A stretch of 64,000 nucleotides of DNA, taken from positions 124,001-188,000 of the forward strand of contig CASDLT010000038.1 of assembly GCA_949281375.1 (NCBI GenBank), read 5' to 3'. The notes beneath the pieces are model-generated. The model made no database searches, was not told where the DNA came from, and was given only the letters and a program-made list of their open reading frames with translations. The stretch's first letter is position 1, and each line of letters begins with the position of its first letter. A program made the translations under genes and the position numbers. Source of the DNA: an uncultured Nitrosomonas sp. Its GTDB lineage: Bacteria; Pseudomonadota; Gammaproteobacteria; Burkholderiales; Nitrosomonadaceae. Of this stretch, positions 17,107-26,096 are shown in pieces.

Positions 17107-19848
17107 TCACAGTCGGCCGACTCGTGTTATGCGCAGAATGGTTTTTTCCGCCTCGACGCACAGAAACAGCAGAAATCCTAAGCTGAGTATGGCTACCCAA
17201 GAAGGAATATCGAGTGCAGCGCTCTTGAAAATATGATTCATCGGTGCCGTATAAGTGAAAACCAGTTGCAGCAGAATCAGAATGCCGGATACCAGTAAAA
17301 CCACGCGGTTGCCAAGCAGCGTTTCCAATCTGAAGGCATGCCCCGTAAAATGCCGGACATTGAACAGATAGAACAGCTCACACATTACAATCATGTTCAC
17401 GGCGGCAGTGCGCGCATGTTCCAGGCTGCTGCCGCGCTGCAATTCCCAGTTAAAAATCGTGAATGTTGCAGCCACCATCAAAGTGATCACAAATAAAATC
17501 CGCAAGCCGAGCGCACGCGTGATAAGTGCTTCACCGGGCGGACGTGGAGCATGTTCCATCACGCATCGCTCTGCCGGCTCAAATGCCAGTGCCAATGCCA
17601 ACGTGACTGATGTGACAGTGTTCACCCACAAGATCTGACCAGCGGTTACCGGCAGCGGTAAACCGGCAAAAATCGCCAGCAGAATGACGCCAGCCTCTCC
17701 CCCATTCGTGGGAAGCATGTGCATCAACGATTTCTTGATATTGTCGTAAACCACGCGTCCCTCGCGGACGGCAGTGGCTATGGTGGCAAAATTGTCATCC
17801 GTCAGAACCAGATCGGAGGCTTCACGCGCTGCATCGGTGCCTTTCAGTCCCATCGCAACGCCAACGTCGGCTGCTTTCAATGCTGGCGCATCATTGACAC
17901 CGTCGCCGGTCATTGCCACCAGATGGCCTTGAGATTGCAGGGCGGTGATCAGCCGCAGTTTGTGCTCGGGCGTGGTGCGGGCAAAAATGTCGGTAGTGAG
18001 CACCTGCTCACGCAATGCATCATCATTCAGGTTGTCGATAGCATCACCCGTCAGGGTCGTTTTAGCATCCAGGCCAAGTTGACTACCGATCGCTGCTGCC
18101 GTTACCGAATGGTCGCCAGTCACCATCTTGACCCGCACCCCCGCTGATTGGCATTCGGTCACTGCCGCAATGGCTTCCTCCCGCGGTGGATCGATAATAC
18201 CCACCAATCCTAACAGCTCAAAACGGGGGATGACATCACTCACTTCAATATTTTGCCGATTCTCTGCCCATTGTGCCCGTGCAAGCGCCAGCACGCGTTC
18301 GCCGGCCTGAGCAGCCCGAATGACCGCAGCTTCCCAGTAGCCACGATCGAAAACGGCACCCCCCGATTGTGTTTTGCAGAGCGCAAAAACGCGCTCCGGC
18401 GCACCTTTTAGAAATAATACCTGATGTCCGTCATGATCGTGATTCAACGTCACCATATACTGCCGCTCGGACTCGAAGGGAATGGCATCGACGCGAGGCC
18501 ATTGTGATGCCGCAGCCGATGGTACCACGCCGGCTTTATGAGCCAGCGTCATCAGGGCGCCTTCCGTCGGATCGCCCGTCAGTGTCCAGCTACCGGTGGA
18601 ATCATGATGAATTCGGGCGTCATTGCAAAGCAGGCCGCAGCGAGCCAAATCTTCGAAACCGCAAATTGCTGACGGATCCACGCTGGTTCCATCAATGTAA
18701 AAACCGCCGTCCGGCGCGTATCCCGTTCCTGACACGGTTATCTCGTGATCGGCCAGCACCATCCGGACAGCGGTCATCTCATTCCTGGTCAGCGTGCCGG
18801 TTTTATCGGTACAGATGACCGAAACCGAGCCAAGCGTCTCGACAGCTGGCAGACGCCGGACAATGGTTTTCTTGCGCGCCATGATCCGGGTACCGATAGC
18901 CAGCACGATGGTTACAATGGCAGGCATGCCTTCGGGAATTGCAGCGACTGCCAGACCGACAACTGCCAGAAACAGATCGGACAAAGGAAGCCGGGCAATA
19001 TAATAGCCATATAACAACGCTACTGTCGCTACGACCAGGATGAAGACAGTAATTTGCCGGGCAAACTGATCCAGCCGACGCGTCAGCGGTGTTTCCAGGC
19101 TTTTGACATCACTCACCAGCGTGCCGATCCGGCCGATTTCCGTCTGCGCACCGGTAGCAATAACCACTCCCTGACCCTGACCAAAACTCACTAGCGTTCC
19201 GGAATAGCACATATTCACGCGATCTGCGAGATTAGCCTGTTGCGGTACTGCTGCAGTCACTTTCTCCACCGGCGCAGATTCACCGGTCAGTGCAGATTCA
19301 ATAACCTGAAGATTCTTCGCGCGAATCAGGCGCAGATCAGCAGGGATCTTGTCGCCCGATTCAAGCAGCACCAGATCACCGGGAACCAGCTGTGTCGCAT
19401 CAATGTACTTGCGCTCGCCATTGCGCACCACAGCAGCTCGTGCCGCCAGCATGCCACGAACGGCTTCCAGCGCCCGTTCGGCTTTACCTTCCTGGACAAA
19501 ACCAATGATAGCATTAATGATCACAACGCCCATGATCACCACGGCATCGACGAATCCATCCAGCGCGAAAGCGACTGATCCAGCCGCCAGCAAAACATAA
19601 ATCAAGGGATTGTGAAATTGTAGCAGGAACCGCAACCAGGGTGCCTTGCGGGCAGGTTCCTGCAACCGGTTTGCGCCGATATGATGTAATCGCTGAGCAG
19701 CTTCTTGTTCAGTCAAGCCCGTTTGCTGAGCAGTTTTCAACGCAGCAACAACCTCGTCAGGCGGCAACGCATGCCACAACAACGGGTTTAAGTATGTATC
19801 GGCGGATTTTCCGTTATGAATCTGAATGTCATCGTTCATTTTATGCAT
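17107..19848 (-). CDS. P2-type cation-transporting ATPase (Ca2+/Na+ pump-like)
   Basis: A 913-residue P-type ATPase. It has the N-terminal cation ATPase domain, actuator loop TGES (188-191), the helix 4 ion-site motif PEGMP (305-309), phosphorylated Asp348 in DKTGTLT and the hinge MTGDGVNDAPALKAADVGVAMG. Six C-terminal membrane helices end at about residue 905. The PEG(L/M)P motif places it with SERCA-like and related P2 pumps rather than heavy-metal (CPx) pumps. Ca2+ is the likeliest substrate, but Na+/K+-type or Mg2+ transport cannot be excluded. A second ATG at 19839 is an alternative start. It heads an operon with the Usp protein and the CaCA antiporter. Confidence 0.92.
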   Translation of the reverse strand: MHKMNDDIQIHNGKSADTYLNPLLWHALPPDEVVAALKTAQQTGLTEQEAAQRLHHIGANRLQEPARKAPWLRFLLQFHNPLIYVLLAAGSVAFALDGFVDAVVIMGVVIINAIIGFVQEGKAERALEAVRGMLAARAAVVRNGERKYIDATQLVPGDLVLLESGDKIPADLRLIRAKNLQVIESALTGESAPVEKVTAAVPQQANLADRVNMCYSGTLVSFGQGQGVVIATGAQTEIGRIGTLVSDVKSLETPLTRRLDQFARQITVFILVVATVALLYGYYIARLPLSDLFLAVVGLAVAAIPEGMPAIVTIVLAIGTRIMARKKTIVRRLPAVETLGSVSVICTDKTGTLTRNEMTAVRMVLADHEITVSGTGYAPDGGFYIDGTSVDPSAICGFEDLARCGLLCNDARIHHDSTGSWTLTGDPTEGALMTLAHKAGVVPSAAASQWPRVDAIPFESERQYMVTLNHDHDGHQVLFLKGAPERVFALCKTQSGGAVFDRGYWEAAVIRAAQAGERVLALARAQWAENRQNIEVSDVIPRFELLGLVGIIDPPREEAIAAVTECQSAGVRVKMVTGDHSVTAAAIGSQLGLDAKTTLTGDAIDNLNDDALREQVLTTDIFARTTPEHKLRLITALQSQGHLVAMTGDGVNDAPALKAADVGVAMGLKGTDAAREASDLVLTDDNFATIATAVREGRVVYDNIKKSLMHMLPTNGGEAGVILLAIFAGLPLPVTAGQILWVNTVTSVTLALALAFEPAERCVMEHAPRPPGEALITRALGLRILFVITLMVAATFTIFNWELQRGSSLEHARTAAVNMIVMCELFYLFNVRHFTGHAFRLETLLGNRVVLLVSGILILLQLVFTYTAPMNHIFKSAALDIPSWVAILSLGFLLFLCVEAEKTILRITRVGRL

Positions 19849-20230
19849 CGGTTCTCAATGGGAGCATCGATTCCTCTCAGCGCACATCGTTGACCCCTAG
19901 TTCGGTCATCGAACTAGGCAAGTGTGCACGAGCAAGATCGAAAGTAATCTTGCAATCATCAAGCATACGCGTTTTGTCGACATGAATAGTGAGAATACCG
20001 GGCATCAGCTCTCGAATTGATTGCTCGTTGCGGTTGGAGTCTGATCAATCAGGATCATAAACAAACTCGCCTCACTATTTACTTTAATCCCGATTATTGA
20101 ATATTCTACTCTTCTGATATCAGACTATTTCAACACAACGGCGACAATCACTGATGATCCTCGAATGATAGGCCAATTTGTGTAGACTCTCAGATCTCAC
20201 ATCCACCACACTTATTCGAAGGAAAATAGC
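19849..20230. other. 382-base divergent intergenic region with a short minus-strand ORF
   Basis: It separates the P-type ATPase operon from the divergent exported-protein gene. A 42-residue minus-strand frame (ATG 20005, stop 19877; MPGILTIHVDKTRM…) ends 28 bases before the ATPase start and has protein-like composition, but no recognised family. A perfect inverted repeat lies inside it (annotated separately). No clear promoter pair was found for either flanking gene. Confidence 0.35.
19896..19918. repeat. perfect 9-bp inverted repeat upstream of the P-type ATPase gene
   Basis: CCTAGTTCG (19896-19904) and CGAACTAGG (19910-19918) are perfect complements around a 5-base centre. The site lies about 50 bases before the ATPase start. 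It could be a protein-binding operator or an RNA hairpin in the leader. No run of T follows on either side, so it is not a standard terminator. Confidence 0.55.
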
Positions 20231-22024
20231 ATGCGAAAATATTTTCTGGATTTAATGGGATGGTTCCAGAATTACATCAGCATCCTTGTTCTGACTGGAT
20301 TTGCCATATCAATCGCACAGGCTGAGAACATGCCCTGTGCAGACAACGTCGCAGCTTACCTGTGGGTTTCACCACGACAACCCGATGCCAGCGCACCTGT
20401 TCGACTCATGACCGTTTCCACGAGCCATGCGTTATCGGAAATAACTATCTTCGATCGCGAGGGCAACCGTATACCTCTGCAATCCAGCCGCCGCGGCGGC
20501 CCGCCCTGGCGCATCCAGACCGCTTTGGGACAGCTCGAAGCCGGGCGATATCAGGTTGAGATCCACAGCGATGGCAATCGCATTGCCTGTCATACGCTCG
20601 TCATAGGCAAATCCCATACACAGCCGGCAATGAATGAATGGAATCAGGCCACCGAAGCGTTTTATGCGGCCTGGATCGAAGAATTATTTGCTGCGCCATT
20701 TCCTGAAAGCCTGAGTTTTCCTTCGCTCGAACCTCTGCTACGCAATGCCGAACATAACTTTCTGCACAATTACCTGGGGCTCAACGAAGACGCCGCGTTG
20801 CCTTTGACGCCGGATTGCGCTGATTTGCCGTATACCTTGCGTAGCTATTTCGCCTGGAAGATGGGCTTGCCCATTGCTTTCCGTCCCTGTGGACGCGGTT
20901 CGGGAAAAGCACCGCCGCGATGCAGCGCTCCGACGCTGATGACGGAATTTACCCAGCGCATCGGCACGCCCGACAGTTTTACCCGATTCAGCCGGAAGCT
21001 AGCCGATGTAGTGCATTCCGGATCTGCCCGCACCGGCCTGGATGATGAAGCAACCGACCTGTACCCTATTCCCTTGCATCGCGAAACGTTGTGGCCGGGA
21101 ACGGTATTTGCCGATCCGTATGGCCATATTCTGGTGCTCGCCGAATGGGTGCCGCAATCCACCGATCAACCCGGCATGCTATGGGCGGTGGACGCGCAGC
21201 CGGACAACACCATCACCCGCAAACGCGTATGGGAAGGCACGTTACTGTTTACCGATACCCCCAGCGCCGGTCCCGGTTTCAAAGCCTTCCGTCCATTGAT
21301 TGCCAATGGGCCCAACCAATGGAAAGTCCTGACGAATGCTGAATTGACCCATTCCTCGGAATTCATCCCGTTTTCCCTGGAACAGCAGCAAATGACGCCG
21401 GATAACTTTTACGCCACGCTGACCAAGCTCACCAATCCGAACGGCCTTGAACCGAAACAGGCGTATGACTCGATGTTTGCTGCATTGGTCGAGCAGATCG
21501 AAACGCGCATCACGTCGATCGACAACGCTGAAGCCTATTTCCGCAAGAATCCGCGTGGCGTCATTGCCATGCCACGCGGCGCTGCGATATTTCAAACGGT
21601 CGGACCCTGGGAAGATTATTCGACACCATCGCGCGACATGCGCCTCCTCATCGCCATGCATGTGCTCGATGATCTGCCTGCTAAAATCATGCGCCACCCG
21701 GATCTATATCACCTGCACGGCAAGGCTCCACAAGCCGTCAAAACCGAAATTGAACATTATCATGTCCAGCATATCCATCAGCAGGCCATCCGCTACACGC
21801 GCTCCGATGGCAGCGCACAGGTGCTGTCAATCGCCGAGGTAGTGGCGCGGCAATCCGCTTACGAAGTAGCTTACAATCCGAATGATTGCGCCGAAATACG
21901 CTGGGGCGCAAAACCCGGTAGCGAAGAATATTCCACGTGCCGACGCCGCGCACCACCGGAACAACGTGAAAAAATGGCGCAATACCGGCAATGGTTTCAG
22001 CAAATGCGCCGGCCGGTGCCGTAA
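20231..22024 (+). CDS. exported protein with a putative cysteine-hydrolase (NlpC/transglutaminase-like) core
   Basis: A 597-residue protein with a signal peptide (about 1-31, ending AQAEN). Residues 40-130 form a beta-rich region (possibly Ig-like). Around 190-310 the pattern resembles a papain-fold hydrolase. A candidate nucleophile Cys196 heads a helix (DCADLPYTLRSYF), and His299 lies in DPYGHILVLAEW, preceded by an Asp. The His strand is followed by the expected hydrophobic beta segment. The C-terminal 200 residues are helical and polar with no named domain. AAGGA precedes the ATG by 8 bases. Function is unknown. A periplasmic peptidase or amidase is plausible from the Cys/His placement, but this is inference from motif shape only. 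Confidence 0.7.
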   Translation: MRKYFLDLMGWFQNYISILVLTGFAISIAQAENMPCADNVAAYLWVSPRQPDASAPVRLMTVSTSHALSEITIFDREGNRIPLQSSRRGGPPWRIQTALGQLEAGRYQVEIHSDGNRIACHTLVIGKSHTQPAMNEWNQATEAFYAAWIEELFAAPFPESLSFPSLEPLLRNAEHNFLHNYLGLNEDAALPLTPDCADLPYTLRSYFAWKMGLPIAFRPCGRGSGKAPPRCSAPTLMTEFTQRIGTPDSFTRFSRKLADVVHSGSARTGLDDEATDLYPIPLHRETLWPGTVFADPYGHILVLAEWVPQSTDQPGMLWAVDAQPDNTITRKRVWEGTLLFTDTPSAGPGFKAFRPLIANGPNQWKVLTNAELTHSSEFIPFSLEQQQMTPDNFYATLTKLTNPNGLEPKQAYDSMFAALVEQIETRITSIDNAEAYFRKNPRGVIAMPRGAAIFQTVGPWEDYSTPSRDMRLLIAMHVLDDLPAKIMRHPDLYHLHGKAPQAVKTEIEHYHVQHIHQQAIRYTRSDGSAQVLSIAEVVARQSAYEVAYNPNDCAEIRWGAKPGSEEYSTCRRRAPPEQREKMAQYRQWFQQMRRPVP

Positions 22025-22145
22025 CGTTTACAAAATAAATCTACGCTGTGGAATGGATAGGATTAAGATAAAGCATGAATGGCCGGCGCGCATGACTGGC
22101 CATTCGGGAAACTCGATAAACATCAATTTCTAAAGGGTGGTAGCA

Positions 22146-22298
22146 ATGATAAAAATTACGATGCTGAGTTCCTTGGCTTTATCCCTCATTCTGTACGCTG
22201 TCTTCCTCTTCACGGACGAAGGCGCCGTGCTGGCGTTCGTACTGCTGGGACTGTTGGTTTCATTTACCATGGCCATGGTATCCCTCACCGAAAAATAA
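22146..22298 (+). CDS. small two-helix membrane protein
   Basis: A 50-residue frame starting ATG 22146 after an AGGGTGG ribosome site. It has two hydrophobic segments (about 5-22 and 27-45) separated by a short acidic turn (TDEG) and ends in LTEK. The compact two-helix hairpin and good ribosome site favour a real gene. I do not recognise a family. It lies 121 bases after the exported hydrolase-like gene and before the DUF7220 gene, all on the plus strand. Confidence 0.6.
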   Translation: MIKITMLSSLALSLILYAVFLFTDEGAVLAFVLLGLLVSFTMAMVSLTEK

Positions 22299-22419
22299 TT
22301 GATCAATACGGTGTTTGAATCAAAAACTGCCGCGCGCCTCAATGAAGGCACTACATCATAGAATGTAAAGCACGGCAGCATTCGCCGCATTCTCTTTCCC
22401 AACGAACAATCTCTGATCT

Positions 22420-22653
22420 ATGCAAACCAGACTTCAATCGCTGCTCGAAGCATGGATAAACGTCATCATTGGATACTTCGTCGCGCTGGCCGCTCAGATC
22501 ATCGTGTTCCCGTGGTACGGCATCGAAGTCAGCATCAGCCAGAACCTCCAGATCGGCTTGATCTTCACCATCGTATCCATCGCCCGAAGTTATGTAGTAC
22601 GGCGTTTGTTCAACCGCTTGCACAAACTCGAACAAGTAAAACGCCTGCCGTAA
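22420..22653 (+). CDS. DUF7220-like small membrane protein
   Basis: A 77-residue protein with two predicted membrane helices (about 13-33 and 42-58) and the pattern IARSYVVRRLFNRLH at the C-terminus. This pattern recurs in small phage- and mobile-element-associated membrane proteins (DUF7220, often annotated as hypothetical). The N-terminal SLLEAWINVIIGYFVAL is also typical of that group. The biochemical function is unknown. It adjoins the decayed toxin and McrBC locus, which fits an accessory region. Confidence 0.65.
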   Translation: MQTRLQSLLEAWINVIIGYFVALAAQIIVFPWYGIEVSISQNLQIGLIFTIVSIARSYVVRRLFNRLHKLEQVKRLP

Positions 22654-22747
22654 TCGAAAATAAGCACTCTCTCTTTTTACCGATTACGGCAATGCCGATA
22701 ACGGCACAGACCGGTTTCAGGCACCCGTCTCCAATCCGCGTGGTATT

Positions 22748-22947
22748 TCATCGCGGTGATACGCGCAATGCCTGTTTGATTTCGTCGCTCGTCAACGCGT
22801 CATAACCTTTACTGACGGTCATCGGCGACCGGCAATGGCGTGACTCCTAGAGAAGCCAGCTGGAAACAAGATGCGGAGTGCAATGACTGTATCAGTTCCT
22901 CCGCGGAAGGCGTCAGATTGGACAATCATTCCGGGCCATTTACCGAT
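22748..22947 (-). pseudogene. probable remnant of a MazF/PemK-type toxin gene
   Basis: Minus-strand translation of 22947-22858 gives IGKWPGMIVQSDAF followed by TDTVIAL. This resembles the 'K-x-R-P-A-x-I-V-Q-S-D-x-F … VTV' core of MazF-family mRNA interferases. In a different frame, 22822-22748 gives TVSKGYDALTSDEIKQALRV, resembling their C-terminal 'TV-x-K … L-x-x-E-x-x-x-x-x-A-L-R' end. The N-terminus, the middle and a consistent frame are missing, so it cannot encode a working toxin. It overlaps the last bases of mcrC by 8. No antitoxin gene was found. The identification is by eye and tentative. Confidence 0.4.
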
Positions 22948-24307
22948 CAACGGCGACGGGGGTATCAAGTTTCGAAAAAGCAGCATTGGGATCGAACAAC
23001 GCGTCGAGTTTGCCGCAGAAGGGCAACACGAGCGTGCGTTCAAGCAAACAGAACGGCAACACCCAAAGCCGCAAGTTCCCGGGTTTTGGGAACTCAAACA
23101 CCGGTAGCGCCTTCTTAAACTCGTCCGTTCCGGGATAGATCAGCACCATATCTCCTTCACCATTGAGGTACCTCTGACCGTAAGCGTACAGTTGATAGAA
23201 ATCAGCCTGACTCAATCCATATTTGTCGGTGCCATTGGATTTCTGACCATCAATCAACTTCCACTTGGTATCCATTACGAGACAATTAGTACCTGATGAC
23301 AAAACGAGCAAGTCCGGTTTCAGGCGAAACCAATCCTGTTCCTGGTGTCTGACCAGCGAAAAGTTGCGCGCTTGCGTTTTGAGTGCGTAGCCGGAAGCTA
23401 ACTGCCGGGCAATGTTTTTAGCGACAAAAGCTTCAAATACGGCCTCCATCGGAAATAGCAAAGACGGTGCCAGGTGACCGCCCGAACCAGTGAGGGGTGA
23501 TTCTTCTTCCAGAATCAGCCTCGCCCACGCCAAAGCATCGGCGTAATGGGTCATGCCGCGATCCAATTGTACTTTCTGTAAATCCAGCGACGTATGGCTC
23601 GACAGGGGCACATCGGCGAACACGAAACACAGTTCTCGGGCAAGTTGCTGGTTGGCGTTCGCTACCGTCCATGTCAACACGCGCCTGAGCGCCGTATGCA
23701 ACAACCTGTTTTCAGGCCGATCAGTGGAAAATTCATCGAATTCGGTAAAAAATCGATCACGCCGGCACAGGTTCTGCCGCAGATGCGCAGCCATCTGCAA
23801 CTTGCCACGGAGCGTGAACATGTTATCTCGCCTGCTGGCGTAGTCGCCACGTATTCCACGCTTGACCACGTGCTCAACGGCAAGCAGAAATTCGCAGATA
23901 AAAACTTCCAGCAGAGGCATTCGCTTAGCCGCGAGCTTTGCTCGGTCGGTCACAATATGACGAAAACCGCCCAGGCAGCACAACATGTCGATCAGCCGTT
24001 CCCGAGCCTCATTTTTTCGAGCCTCATTCTTATCATCGCTCGATTTACCGATCTTGGGCAACACCTCGATCTGGAAGCCATCCGGTGCCTGGATCACGCC
24101 AACAAAACTGGTGACTTGAATCGCTAGCTGACCGCGCCATTGCGTCAGACGCAACCAAGCGGGTTCACCTGCTTCAGCGGTTTGCCGTATTTGCGACTGC
24201 AACCAGGAGAATACCGGCTCGGGAACGAAAGGCGCTTTGACATCATCTCGCTTGCCCAGCACAGAAGCCACCAGCACATCGAATTCGTAAATTGTAATAC
24301 CGCTCAC
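22940..24307 (-). CDS. mcrC: McrC-like nuclease subunit of a 5-methylcytosine-specific restriction system
   Basis: A 455-residue McrC-family protein, the PD-(D/E)xK nuclease partner of the McrB GTPase in modification-dependent restriction. The nuclease motif is visible as PDLLVL…VMDTKWK in the C-terminal half. The N-terminal ITIYEFDVLVASV and the FTLRGKLQM segment are also typical. The frame is open upstream to 24436. GTG 24307 fits best because GGAG lies 5 bases before it and it starts 22 bases after the mcrB stop. It looks intact, but its partner gene carries an in-frame stop, so the system may be inactive. Confidence 0.85.
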   Translation of the reverse strand: MSGITIYEFDVLVASVLGKRDDVKAPFVPEPVFSWLQSQIRQTAEAGEPAWLRLTQWRGQLAIQVTSFVGVIQAPDGFQIEVLPKIGKSSDDKNEARKNEARERLIDMLCCLGGFRHIVTDRAKLAAKRMPLLEVFICEFLLAVEHVVKRGIRGDYASRRDNMFTLRGKLQMAAHLRQNLCRRDRFFTEFDEFSTDRPENRLLHTALRRVLTWTVANANQQLARELCFVFADVPLSSHTSLDLQKVQLDRGMTHYADALAWARLILEEESPLTGSGGHLAPSLLFPMEAVFEAFVAKNIARQLASGYALKTQARNFSLVRHQEQDWFRLKPDLLVLSSGTNCLVMDTKWKLIDGQKSNGTDKYGLSQADFYQLYAYGQRYLNGEGDMVLIYPGTDEFKKALPVFEFPKPGNLRLWVLPFCLLERTLVLPFCGKLDALFDPNAAFSKLDTPVAVDR

Positions 24308-24329
24308 TGATACTCCGAACTTCAGCTTG

Positions 24330-26009
24330 CTAGGGGTTATAGATACCAATATAGGCCAGAGGCTTGGAAAATGCCTCATCCTGTAGGCTATAACGACGCT
24401 GGGTGGCGTAGCTGTCAAGCCCGTGATTGCTTCCAAACAGAGCAGCTAAGTCTTGTTCGTGCGTATCGCTCTCACTGACGAATTGAATTTTCAGATCTTG
24501 CTTCTGATTGTCGCCCAGCACCAGCCGGATTTTGCCCCAGTCTTCAAAGAAATATTCTTCAAGCAGCGGGAGGATGCGGGTGCGGAATATGGCTTGCAGG
24601 GCTTCGAATCGTGCCGACTCCTCTTTCGTGCCGATGAGCTCGGTCAGATAGGCATGACCGATGCAATGATCCCGGTCTTACAGTACTTCGATACGTTCGT
24701 TGATACGTTGCAACATTCGGCACACATTGATGTCACCCTCGGCAGTAGTCACAAAAAACCCAGCCAACGGCGCTCCTGCTTCATCACGAGTATCGGGCAT
24801 CATCTGCACGAATTCGAATCTACGCCGCAAGGCCGTGTCGAGCAAGGCCAGCGATCGGTCGGCAGTATTCATAGTACCGATGATGTCGATGTTATCTGGT
24901 ACCAAGAAAGGTTTGCGAGAATAAGGGAGTATTAAGGGCACGGCATTCTCTTTTTCCTCGCGCTTGTCGGGTTCGATCAGAGTAATCAATTCGCCAAAAA
25001 TCTCGCTGATATTACCCCGGTTGATTTCGTCGATTACCATAGCAAATCGTTGATTCGGAGATTTTCGTGCTCGATCACACAGCTCTTTGAATACACCCGA
25101 TCTGATCTCGTACTGAACCTCATTTGCATCCCCAGCTTCTATCTCGCCGCCGAGCACTGGCCGAAGCCCCTCGACGAACTCCTCGTAACCGTAGGACTGA
25201 TGGAAAGTCGCAAAGCTGTAACGCTCTTCGTTATCGCTATTTTCCGAGTTCTTTTTCCCATAAAATTTTTTCAGCAATTCATTCAATATGAAAGTCTTAC
25301 CTGTCCCCGGTGGACCGTAGTAAATTCGGTTAAAGCAAGTGGCTGGCAGATTGTCCATTAACGTCGAAGTGGTCGTGAATGCATGCACCGGTGGCGTTTG
25401 GTTGCTCATCACCTTTATTTGTTCCGAGGCTCCCCACACTTGAGGTCCGAACTCAAGGATGCCAAGATCAGCAGGTTTTTTGGCGATTGCTGCACGCTGC
25501 AAATCAGCCATGCTTTGATTATCAGTTCCACCTACATATTTCGCCAGCATTCCGCGGTTGAAAACATTCACAATCGCCGGAGATTTTTGATTCTGATAGT
25601 GGAAAGCAATCTTCCATTTGACTGCCCTACCTAATCTAATAGTTTCGATACCGTCCAAATCACCTTGATCAGCCAGTCTCGCGACCTCCATCACATTGTT
25701 GCGTACCTTTTCGAATGCTTCCTCGACTGTCTCACCTAACGACGTATACCATCCATGAGTTTCTGAGTAGCTGCGTCTAGTGCTGTTTACCCTGCTCTCA
25801 TTATTCCCTCGTGAAAATACACCAAATTTGAACGCCGATCCGCCCCGGATACTGCCCATTTCGTCGAGATGTGATTCTATCCAGTAAGTGAAACTATCCT
25901 TCGAACCTACTTTGGTGTATTCATCCAACTTCATCTTGGCCAACCTCGATATGGGCCATTTATCTAAAAACTTTTTCCATAACTTGTACTGCTGCTGAAA
26001 ATCGCTCAT
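24330..26009 (-). pseudogene. mcrB: McrB-like AAA+ GTPase interrupted by one in-frame stop
   Basis: The N-terminal part (ATG 26009 to TAA 24680-24678, 443 residues) has the MrcB-type N-terminal domain, Walker A GPPGTGKT, Walker B VIDEINRGN and the McrB signature GTMNTADRS. The reading frame continues unchanged beyond the TAA for 115 codons (DRDHCIGHAYLTEL…) to TAG 24332-24330. That segment matches the usual McrB C-terminal lid region. A single base change (Tyr or Leu codon to TAA) would explain it, and no frameshift is needed. The truncated protein would lose the C-terminal subdomain expected to support hexamerisation or McrC contact. The alternatives are sequencing error, read-through or a recent nonsense mutation. 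Confidence 0.85.
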
Positions 26010-26096
26010 CAGGTATTTTCCTTGGGGTATAGGCAAAAAAATTCGGAGCTGTTCAAGACAATGCATGGAGTGCTATAAAAAAACATACCGCCTACC

